This document shows positions 43,475 to 49,335 of a stretch of 49,335 nt of DNA, piece by piece (within the stretch, counting starts at the first letter, position 1; every line of letters starts with the position of its first letter). A program made the position numbers and the translations under genes. The notes beneath the pieces were generated by a model that saw nothing but the letters and a program-made list of their open reading frames with translations, was not told where the DNA came from and searched no databases. The DNA comes from Clostridia bacterium (GTDB taxonomy: Bacteria; Bacillota; Clostridia; Oscillospirales; CAG-272): assembly GCA_017505745.1 (NCBI GenBank), contig JAFVOP010000073.1:1-49335 (forward strand). Direction: 5' to 3'.

Positions 43475-44236
43475 ATGGAAAAAATCATCTCTTTTGCGAA
43501 TCAAAAAGGCGGAGTTGGAAAAACCACCTCCGCAGTAAATATTGCCGCATCCCTCGGCATTTTGGGCTATAAGGTCCTTTTGGTGGATCTTGACCCTCAA
43601 GGCAATGCCACCAGCGGTGTTGGCATTATGAAGAAAAACCTCAAGGTGACAGCCTTTGACATGCTGACGACTGATATGGGCGCCGATGCTGTGACGGTGA
43701 AAACAAATTATGACAACCTTTCCGTGATTCCCACGCATACCACGTTGGCGCGCGCAGAATTTGAGCTTGGCAACCTCGAAAATGGCGAATACGTGATGAA
43801 GAATAAGCTGGATGCCATTCGCGATCAGTACGATTACATCATTATCGACTGTCCTCCGTCCCTTGGAATGCTCACCGTAAACGCAATGACGGCCAGCGAC
43901 GGCGTGGTGATCCCGATGCAATGCGAATTTTTCGCTCTGGAAGGCCTTTCCCAGTTGATGTTTACCATCAGCCGCATCAAAACCCACTACAACAAGGCGC
44001 TCAACGTCACGGGAATTCTGATCACCATGCACAACAACCGCCTGATCCTTTCGATGCAGGTGATCAACGAGCTGCGCAAGCACTATTCTGACAAGCTGTT
44101 TGAAACCACAATTTCGCGCAACGTCAAGGTTTCCGAAGCTCCCGGTTTTGGCGCACCCGTATATTACCACGAAAAACGCTCCAAGGGCGCCGTAGAATAC
44201 ATGAACGTGGCAAAGGAATTGGCAGAACGCATTTAA
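43475..44236 (+). CDS. parA: Chromosome-partitioning ATPase ParA (Soj)
   Basis: 253 residues. The deviant Walker A motif QKGGVGKTTSAVNIA, LLVDLDPQGNATSG and IIDCPPSLGMLTVNAM (Walker B) identify ParA/MinD-type ATPases of the Soj group. It lacks an N-terminal HTH, so it is of the chromosomal type. It works with ParB bound at the nearby parS sites to segregate origins and, in Bacillus, to control DnaA. AAGAAAGGAAA precedes ATG 43475. Confidence 0.96.
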   Translation: MEKIISFANQKGGVGKTTSAVNIAASLGILGYKVLLVDLDPQGNATSGVGIMKKNLKVTAFDMLTTDMGADAVTVKTNYDNLSVIPTHTTLARAEFELGNLENGEYVMKNKLDAIRDQYDYIIIDCPPSLGMLTVNAMTASDGVVIPMQCEFFALEGLSQLMFTISRIKTHYNKALNVTGILITMHNNRLILSMQVINELRKHYSDKLFETTISRNVKVSEAPGFGAPVYYHEKRSKGAVEYMNVAKELAERI

Positions 44237-44284
44237 TATGCTTTGCAACAGACCCTAAGCAACGTGTATTTGCCGCGCACAAGG

Positions 44285-44440
44285 TAAATGATTTCGCAAT
44301 TTAAAATGCATAAAAGTTCTTGAAATGGGGTAAAACGTGCAAGCACGTTGGGGAAAACGAAATATTCCGCTTGAGGAATATTTCCTCAGCAACGGAACGT
44401 TGCGATGTTCTTATCAAGAAGCTTTCCCCGAAAAAGAAGG
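44285..44440. repeat. Partial nested-palindrome element between parA and parB (copy D)
   Basis: In inverted orientation relative to copy C. It has AAAGTTCTTGAAATGGGG, the palindrome AACGTGCAAGCACGTT (44334-44349), GGGGAAAACG and, at the far end, AGAAGCTTTCCCCG. An insertion with its own stems (GAAATATTCC/GGAATATTTC and CAACGGAACGTTG) separates these. It occupies most of the 212-base parA-parB gap, which is unusually long for this pair. Confidence 0.7.
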
Positions 44441-44448
44441 AGAATAAC

Positions 44449-45345
44449 ATGGCAAAATCAAGAAGCGGTCTGGGCCGCGACTTTTACTCTCTGCTGGACG
44501 ATAATATATTGCCGAGCGACCGCTCAAATGCGGCAACATCGCTTCGGATCGCGGACGTAGAGCCGCGCAGCGACCAGCCGAGAAAAACCTTTTCACACGA
44601 ATCGCTGGAGCAATTGGCAGATTCGATTGGACAATTTGGCGTTTTGCAGCCGATCATCGTGCGTGAGAATCCGCTTTTGCAGGGCACGTATGAGATCATT
44701 GCTGGCGAACGGCGCTGGAGAGCCGCAAAAATGGCAGGACTGAGTGAGATTCCGGCCGTTATTTTAGACGGAGACGATCTCAAGGCCGCACAGGTAGCGG
44801 TAATCGAGAACGTCCAACGTGAGGATCTGAACGCCGTAGAAGAGGCGTTTGCCTATGAGGCGCTGATCGAACGCTTTGGACTGACGCAGGATCAGGTGGC
44901 AAAGCAGGTAGGGAAGAGCCGATCGGCAGTGACGAATATGCTTCGCTTGCTGGATCTTCCCGAGGAAGTGCTGGAGTTGCTTCGAAACGGAGATCTGAGT
45001 GCCGGTCATGCGCGCGCGCTTTTGGGGCTGAAAAACGAGGAACAGATGGTCTCGTTGGCACAAAAGACCGTGGAAAAGGATCTTTCGGTCCGCGACGTGG
45101 AACGAACGGTCCGCTTGCTCAGCTACGAACCGAACGAAACCGTTGAGGAAGAGCCCGAGCTCACGCAACGCAAGGCGTATATGCGCGATCTGGAGCATCG
45201 CGCCGTTACGGTTTTGGGTCGTAGAGTGCGCATCCTCAAAACCGCAAAAAAGAAGGTTGTGGAGCTGGCGTACAGTGACGATGACGATCTGGAGGCGCTT
45301 CTCAAATCCATTTGCGGAGAGTCGATTTTTGACGGAAACGATTAA
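44449..45345 (+). CDS. parB: Chromosome-partitioning protein ParB (Spo0J)
   Basis: 298 residues from ATG 44449 behind GAAGGAG. An in-frame upstream extension runs through the repeat element and is rejected. The CTPase/ParB-N domain is visible (RSDQPRKTFSHESLEQLADSIGQFGVLQPIIV, GERRWRAAKMAGLSEIPAVI, ENVQREDLNAVEEAFAYEAL). The helix-turn-helix LTQDQVAKQVGKSRSAVTNMLRLLDLP follows, with a C-terminal dimerisation region. It loads at parS, slides and spreads to form the partition complex. Confidence 0.96.
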   Translation: MAKSRSGLGRDFYSLLDDNILPSDRSNAATSLRIADVEPRSDQPRKTFSHESLEQLADSIGQFGVLQPIIVRENPLLQGTYEIIAGERRWRAAKMAGLSEIPAVILDGDDLKAAQVAVIENVQREDLNAVEEAFAYEALIERFGLTQDQVAKQVGKSRSAVTNMLRLLDLPEEVLELLRNGDLSAGHARALLGLKNEEQMVSLAQKTVEKDLSVRDVERTVRLLSYEPNETVEEEPELTQRKAYMRDLEHRAVTVLGRRVRILKTAKKKVVELAYSDDDDLEALLKSICGESIFDGND

Positions 45346-45397
45346 GTGAAAAATAATCGGTATATAATAATGGGAAGAAAAAAACAGGAGAAAAAAC

Positions 45398-46678
45398 ATG
45401 CTGGACATTAAATATATCAAAGAAAACCCCGAAGAAGTGATTGCGCGTCTTGCCAAGAAGGGCAAGGATGCAAAGGACGATATTGAAGCAATTTTGCGCC
45501 TGGACGGAGAGCGCCGCGCGCTGATTGCCGAGACCGAAGCCCTTAAGGCTGAGCAAAACAAGACCAACAAGCTCATTCCGCAGTACAAAAAGGAAGGGAA
45601 GGACATCGCTCCTATTTTTGCCGAGATGAAGGCGCTGGGCGCGAAGACCAAAGCCAACGACGAAAAGCTGAAGGAAGTGGAAACGCAGCTCACCTCCTTT
45701 ATGCTGGGACTCCCCAATCTCCCCGATTTTGACCTGAAGGCGGGAGGAAAAGAGAACAACGAGCCGCTTCGCTACTACGGCGAGCCCCGCAAGTTTGATT
45801 TTGAACCCAAAAATCACGTGGATCTCTGCACCGATCTGGGTCTGATCGACTACAAGAGAGGCGCTAAGCTTTCCGGAAACGGATTCTGGATCTATTCCGG
45901 CATGGGCGCGCGCCTGGAGTGGGCGATCCTCAACTATTTTGTGGATTTCCACCTCGGAAACGGCTATGATCTGATGCTGGTTCCTCACATGCTGGGCTAT
46001 GAGTGCGGATTGACCGCGGGACAGTTCCCGAAGTTCCAGGATGACGTGTATTGGCTGGAGACCGCTGAGGACGAGCGCCGTCGTTTTATGCTCCCCACTG
46101 CCGAAACGGCACTGGTGTCTCTGCACCGCGACGAGATCCTCACCGAGGCCGATCTCCCCAAGAAATATATCAGCTACACCCCTTGCTTCCGCCGCGAGGC
46201 AGGCTCCTACCGCGCCGACGAGCGCGGCATGGTGCGCGGTCACCAATTCAACAAGGTGGAAATGGTGCAGTACACGCTGCCCGAAAAGAGCGACGAGGCA
46301 TTTGAAGAGCTTGTTACCAATGCAGAAAATCTTGTAAAGGGTCTGGGCTTCCATTTCCGCACCGTAAAGCTGGCGGCAGAGGACTGCTCGGCATCGATGG
46401 CCCGCACCTACGACATCGAGATCAACATTCCCTCGATGAACGGCTACAAGGAGGTCTCCTCGGTCTCCAACGCCCGTGACTACCAGGCGCGCCGCGGCAT
46501 GATGCGCGTCAAACGCGACAACGGCAAGATGGAATTTGTGCATACCCTCAACGGCTCGGGTCTTGCAACCAGCCGCATTTTCCCCGCATTGGTGGAGCAG
46601 AACCAGAACGCCGACGGAAGCGTGACCGTTCCCGAGTGTCTGCGCAAGTACCTTGGTGTTGACATTATCAAAAAATAA
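45398..46678 (+). CDS. serS: Seryl-tRNA synthetase
   Basis: 426 residues. The N-terminal long antiparallel coiled coil binds tRNA-Ser (about 30-100, DDIEAILRLDGERRALIAETEALKAEQNK). Class II motifs follow: motif 2 around PCFRREAGSYRADERGMVRGHQFNKVEMVQ and motif 3 around NGSGLATSRIFPALVEQNQNADGSVTVPECLRKYLG. AGGAG lies upstream of ATG 45398. It is often found near the origin in Bacillota, consistent with parAB next to it. Confidence 0.97.
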   Translation: MLDIKYIKENPEEVIARLAKKGKDAKDDIEAILRLDGERRALIAETEALKAEQNKTNKLIPQYKKEGKDIAPIFAEMKALGAKTKANDEKLKEVETQLTSFMLGLPNLPDFDLKAGGKENNEPLRYYGEPRKFDFEPKNHVDLCTDLGLIDYKRGAKLSGNGFWIYSGMGARLEWAILNYFVDFHLGNGYDLMLVPHMLGYECGLTAGQFPKFQDDVYWLETAEDERRRFMLPTAETALVSLHRDEILTEADLPKKYISYTPCFRREAGSYRADERGMVRGHQFNKVEMVQYTLPEKSDEAFEELVTNAENLVKGLGFHFRTVKLAAEDCSASMARTYDIEINIPSMNGYKEVSSVSNARDYQARRGMMRVKRDNGKMEFVHTLNGSGLATSRIFPALVEQNQNADGSVTVPECLRKYLGVDIIKK

Positions 46679-46723
46679 CATCTTTGGTAATTTATTCCAT
46701 ATAAATCCAAAGGAGGAAACGAG

Positions 46724-47383
46724 ATGTACGGATACAACCCGATCATGCTGCTTGCAAGCGGCGAAACGCTTTGGGAAAAGCTGACGGCATGGTATCAGAA
46801 TTCCTTGCTTTGCGAGCTGCTTGACTATTTGGTAAATACCTATTTTTCGGTGGAGTTTGGCGCATACGATCACATTGTGCTGGGAGGAAACGCCAACGCC
46901 ACGGCGCGAAACGCGATCCTTGCCGCAATGTTTGGCGTGGTGCTGGCCGCCATTCTCACGGCCTACTACCGCAACGGACTCGGCGGATTTGTCCGTCGTC
47001 TGCTCAAGGAGGAGATCCACTCGCCCGAGGCCGCAAAAACCCTTTATGAGTTGGGGTATTTCCGCAGCGCGATGATCCGCAAAGAGCTTTCCAAGGGGTC
47101 GGCGCTTCGCATGGTGGTGCGCTGCCGTGAGCTGGAGGAGGACGCGCAAAAAGCGTCTGCGTCCTCAAAAAAGCCGACAAAAATCGACTTTACCGCCGCG
47201 CATTTTTACATTCCCGAGGAGCTGCGCCACCGCGCGGACATCCGCTTTGACAAAAAGGGCTCGGGGCCCCTTCCGGTGCTCCTCACGGCAGTTGTTGCCA
47301 TAGTTGTTGCTGCGGTGCTCTGCCGGCTGCTGCCCGATATTTTGCAGTTTGCAGATAACCTCATCCATATGCTGTCCCCGTAA
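46724..47383 (+). CDS. Membrane protein of unknown function
   Basis: 219 residues, starting at ATG 46724 after AAAGGAGG. Helices: ARNAILAAMFGVVLAAILTAYY (about 62-83) and, near the C-terminus, LPVLLTAVVAIVVAAVLCRLL. Between them is a soluble domain (FVRRLLKEEIHSPEAAKTLYELGYFRSAMIRKELSKGSALRMVVRCRELEE) and AAHFYIPEELRHRADIRFDKKG. I do not recognise a family. A terminator follows directly, so it may be the end of the serS transcript. Confidence 0.75.
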   Translation: MYGYNPIMLLASGETLWEKLTAWYQNSLLCELLDYLVNTYFSVEFGAYDHIVLGGNANATARNAILAAMFGVVLAAILTAYYRNGLGGFVRRLLKEEIHSPEAAKTLYELGYFRSAMIRKELSKGSALRMVVRCRELEEDAQKASASSKKPTKIDFTAAHFYIPEELRHRADIRFDKKGSGPLPVLLTAVVAIVVAAVLCRLLPDILQFADNLIHMLSP

Positions 47384-47389
47384 CCGGTT

Positions 47390-47431
47390 GGCAGCACGGA
47401 TTGCAAAACGCGGTCTGTGCTGCCGATTTTT
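47390..47431 (+). terminator. Rho-independent terminator
   Basis: GGCAGCACGGA (47390-47400) pairs with TCTGTGCTGCC (47414-47424), one G-T wobble, followed by GATTTTT. Confidence 0.85.
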
Positions 47432-47477
47432 GACCCCGTGGATCGGCTTTTATGAGTTATAAAAAGGAGAGTTTCCA

Positions 47478-48440
47478 ATGACCGATTTTTCCAAACAGAC
47501 CTTTACGGTCTTTCATATTCGCAAAACCAAGAAGCAAAAAACACGTTTTATCGAGCACGTATTGCAATTTGCAAAGCAAAACGGCCTGAACGCCCGCGTG
47601 GAGAAGGGAAGCTTTGGCGTACGCAACATTGTAGTAGGGGACCCCGATCGCGCCAAGGTGATCTTCACCGCGCACTACGATACCTGTCCCGTTTTGCCGT
47701 TTCCAAATTTCATCACTCCAAAAAACATTGTCATCTATCTGCTCTATCAGCTGCTCCTGGTGGGCGTAATTCTGGCGGCCTTTGCATTGGTTGGCACGGC
47801 TCTCGGCTTTGGCGCAGGCGTTTTTCTCGGCCTTTTGGGGCAGGCGGAAAACGAGGCCCTGGTCTCCGCACTCATTTCGGTGCTTTCCCTTGTCAGCTAT
47901 CTGTCCATCTTTCTGCTGCTGTTGGCGGGACCCGCAAACCGACACACTGCAAACGACAATACGTCGGGCGTGATCACGCTTCTGGAGATCCTGCAGACTC
48001 TGCCCGAGGAGAGAAGGGAAGAGGTCTGCGTCGTCTTTTTCGACCTGGAGGAAATGGGGCTTTTCGGATCGTCCGCCTTTGCTTCCAAGCATAAAAAGGC
48101 CATGAAAAACAAGCTTCTGATCAATTTTGATTGCGTTTCCGACGGCGACCGTATGCTCCTCGTTTTGCGCAAGGGGGCGAAAAAATATCTTCCTCTTCTG
48201 AAGGAAAGCTTTACGGACAGTGACGCCGTTCGGGTGGAGATTTGTGAAAAGGGTGTGTTTTATCCCTCCGACCAGATGAATTTTCCGTGTGGCGTTGGCG
48301 TAGCATCCCTGAAATATTCCAAGCTCCTGCGCACCGAATACATGAACCGCATCCATACCCCGCGTGACGTGATCTTCCGCGAGGAAAATATCCATTGCCT
48401 TACCCAAAGCTCGCTGGCCCTGGTGGAGTTGCTTGTGTAA
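47478..48440 (+). CDS. M28-type metallopeptidase with an embedded membrane segment
   Basis: 320 residues. VIFTAHYDTCPVLP carries the first zinc-ligand His/Asp pair. A hydrophobic insert (about 92-152: YLLYQLLLVGVILAAFALVG, then LISVLSLVSYLSIFLLLLAG) forms two membrane helices before NRHTANDNTSGVITLLEILQ, VCVVFFDLEEMGLFGSSAF (catalytic Glu pair) and LLINFDCVSDGD. A membrane-anchored aminopeptidase-like peptidase is the likely role; substrate unknown. AAAAGGAG precedes ATG 47478. It is followed at once by the second RAYT promoter. Confidence 0.85.
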   Translation: MTDFSKQTFTVFHIRKTKKQKTRFIEHVLQFAKQNGLNARVEKGSFGVRNIVVGDPDRAKVIFTAHYDTCPVLPFPNFITPKNIVIYLLYQLLLVGVILAAFALVGTALGFGAGVFLGLLGQAENEALVSALISVLSLVSYLSIFLLLLAGPANRHTANDNTSGVITLLEILQTLPEERREEVCVVFFDLEEMGLFGSSAFASKHKKAMKNKLLINFDCVSDGDRMLLVLRKGAKKYLPLLKESFTDSDAVRVEICEKGVFYPSDQMNFPCGVGVASLKYSKLLRTEYMNRIHTPRDVIFREENIHCLTQSSLALVELLV

Positions 48441-48479
48441 CGGGTATGAAATACGCTTTGTGTTATAATGGGATGGGTG

Positions 48480-49013
48480 ATGAAAATGGATAGTGGAAAA
48501 GAGTTACCGCAAAGAAAGCGTTTACGGTTAAAGAATTTCGATTACAGTACACCCGGGGCATATTTTATAACGATATGCACGCATAACAGAAAATGTACAT
48601 TGTCCCGTGTTGTAGGGGCGATTCACGAATCGCCCGAAATAGAATTCACGGATTATGGAAAGATCACAGACGAAACCATACGGAACATTCCCGAACGGTA
48701 TAAGGCAACAGTAGACCGATATGTGATTATGCCGAATCATATTCACCTAATCATTATAATAACCGATGACGAAGAATTGCGGGCGATTCGTGAATCGCCC
48801 CTACGAGGTCGGTCCGTTATTTCAAAGGTAATTGGATACATTAAAATGAATGCGTCTAAAGAGATACATGGTAAATATGATGATGCTGTGATATGGCAGA
48901 GAGGTTTTCACGATCATATCATTCGTGATTGGCGAGACTACGAAAAAATTGCTAATTATATTTATGAGAATCCGATAAGATGGCAATATGATTGTTTTTT
49001 TGCAGAAGAATAG
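48480..49013 (+). CDS. REP-associated tyrosine transposase (RAYT), intact
   Basis: 177 residues from ATG 48480 (or 48486). The Y1/HUH fold is complete: FDYSTPGAYFITICTHNR, YVIMPNHIHLIIII with the HIH metal pair, and the C-terminal WQRGFHDHIIRDWRDYEKIANYIYENPIRW with the candidate catalytic tyrosines. RAYTs are single-copy, IS200-like transposases that bind and cleave REP hairpins and are thought to spread them. The gene is AT-rich, has an extended -10 promoter (TGTTATAAT, 48461-48469) shared with RAYT 1, and contains two REPs of its own. Confidence 0.93.
   Translation: MKMDSGKELPQRKRLRLKNFDYSTPGAYFITICTHNRKCTLSRVVGAIHESPEIEFTDYGKITDETIRNIPERYKATVDRYVIMPNHIHLIIIITDDEELRAIRESPLRGRSVISKVIGYIKMNASKEIHGKYDDAVIWQRGFHDHIIRDWRDYEKIANYIYENPIRWQYDCFFAEE
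48612..48635 (+). repeat. REP palindrome inside RAYT gene 2 (left)
   Basis: GTAG then GGGCGATTC-ac-GAATCGCCC (48616-48635). In frame it encodes VGAIHESP, the same site as VGAIIDRP of RAYT gene 1. Confidence 0.85.
48781..48804 (-). repeat. REP palindrome inside RAYT gene 2 (right, inverted)
   Basis: GGGCGATTC-gt-GAATCGCCC (48781-48800) followed by CTAC. It is the exact reverse complement of the left copy and encodes RAIRESPL. Confidence 0.85.
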
Positions 49014-49040
49014 GGGTATGGGCTTTGCCCTATGTCTATG

Positions 49041-49093
49041 TAATACAAAGGCGAAACCGGCGATAAACAGAATGTCAAATAAGAATTTGATAA
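49041..49093 (+). repeat. Conserved RAYT downstream motif, copy 2
   Basis: AATACAAAGGCGAAACCGGC, AAACAGAATG and AATTTGATAA, matching 15898-15952. A GGGC/GCCC-based hairpin (about 49017-49035) lies between it and the RAYT stop, as at the first locus. Confidence 0.7.
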
Positions 49094-49110
49094 ACACGAG
49101 AGGCAGGAAA

Positions 49111-49335
49111 ATGGAAGATATTGAACTTCAAAAAGTTGACAAGGGCACTCCTCTTGCAGAGGACTTACTGAACTTTGTAAAGGACTTCTCCTGGTTAGAT
49201 GTAAAAGAGCATACGCTGAGAGTGCTTGAAAACTGGGAATTCGAAGAATGGGAAACTCCATTCGTAGCAATAGTGAATGGGCAAATTGTTGGAATGACGA
49301 CCATCATGAAATCTGATTATTACCCATTGCCAGAG
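49111..49335 (+). CDS. GNAT-like acetyltransferase, N-terminal part (runs off the window)
   Basis: 75 codons are open to the end of the window from ATG 49111, preceded by AGGCAGGAAA. The sequence LLNFVKDFSWLDVKEHTLRVLENWEF followed by PFVAIVNGQIVGMTTIMKSDYYP resembles the start of a GNAT fold, with the paired strands before acetyl-CoA motif A. Motif A itself lies beyond the window. It occupies the same place after RAYT 2 as the GNAT gene after RAYT 1, but the two proteins are not close copies. Confidence 0.65.
   Translation, partial: MEDIELQKVDKGTPLAEDLLNFVKDFSWLDVKEHTLRVLENWEFEEWETPFVAIVNGQIVGMTTIMKSDYYPLPE

Noticed and set aside
45345-45397. Separate promoter for serS
   Set aside because: TATAAT is present near 45362 but no acceptable -35 lies 16-18 bases upstream, so I could not support it.

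Overview
The window looks like a chromosomal segment of an uncultured clostridium (Bacillota, class Clostridia; an Oscillospirales-like gut lineage is my best guess). Reasons: Bacillota-style promoters (TTGACA-17-TATAAT) and AGGAG ribosome sites, the rimP-nusA-rnpM-ylxQ-infB order, a SpoVM sporulation peptide, a glgB-C-D-A-P glycogen operon with GlgD, and mnmG-rsmG-parA-parB with B. subtilis-type parS sites. Most genes are GC-rich; two transposase/acetyltransferase islands and several intergenic repeats are clearly AT-rich. I see no tRNA, rRNA or CRISPR array.

Layout. 1-5516 (minus): most of a giant secreted, membrane-anchored protein that runs off the left edge in an Ala/Glu repeat tail. 6217-8604: a DUF2975 / small HTH / DUF4173 membrane-regulatory trio. 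8698-14529: the translation/transcription operon rimP-nusA-rnpM-ylxQ-infB plus a Nudix hydrolase. 14843-15229: spoVM, too short for ordinary gene calling, and an HPr-like protein that lacks the phosphorylated histidine. 15300-16610: an AT-rich island with a broken REP-associated transposase (RAYT), a GNAT acetyltransferase and free REP hairpins. 16675-18551 (minus): an operon of a Cys-rich one-pass membrane protein, a short radical SAM enzyme and a membrane protein. Just upstream lie a cluster of DnaA-box-like sequences (18681-18864) and a ribbon-helix-helix gene. 19196-20600: two structured non-coding repeat elements around a membrane-protein gene.

20612-24083: a GH13 amylase-family enzyme, divergent from an ECF S component paired with coaX (pantothenate uptake and kinase). 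24316-32689 (minus): glgB-glgC-glgD-glgA-glgP. The five genes cover ADP-glucose synthesis, chain elongation, branching and phosphorolysis, but this GlgB has lost most of its catalytic residues. 33168-38851: a lipoprotein, alanine racemase, a PHP phosphoesterase, a large lipoprotein and an AraC regulator. 38921-40162: S-adenosylhomocysteinase. 40599-45345: mnmG, rsmG, four evenly spaced parS sites, parA and parB. 45398-48440: serS, a membrane protein and an M28 peptidase. 48480-49335: a second, intact RAYT followed by another, truncated GNAT gene.

The least ordinary material is in the repeats. Both RAYT genes carry a pair of REP palindromes inside their own reading frame at equivalent positions. 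The two stem sequences match within a gene but differ between genes. A second family of nested palindromes has two full copies (about 20096-20600 and 40185-40575) whose internal stem has changed sequence on both arms while staying paired, plus two partial relatives, one between parA and parB.
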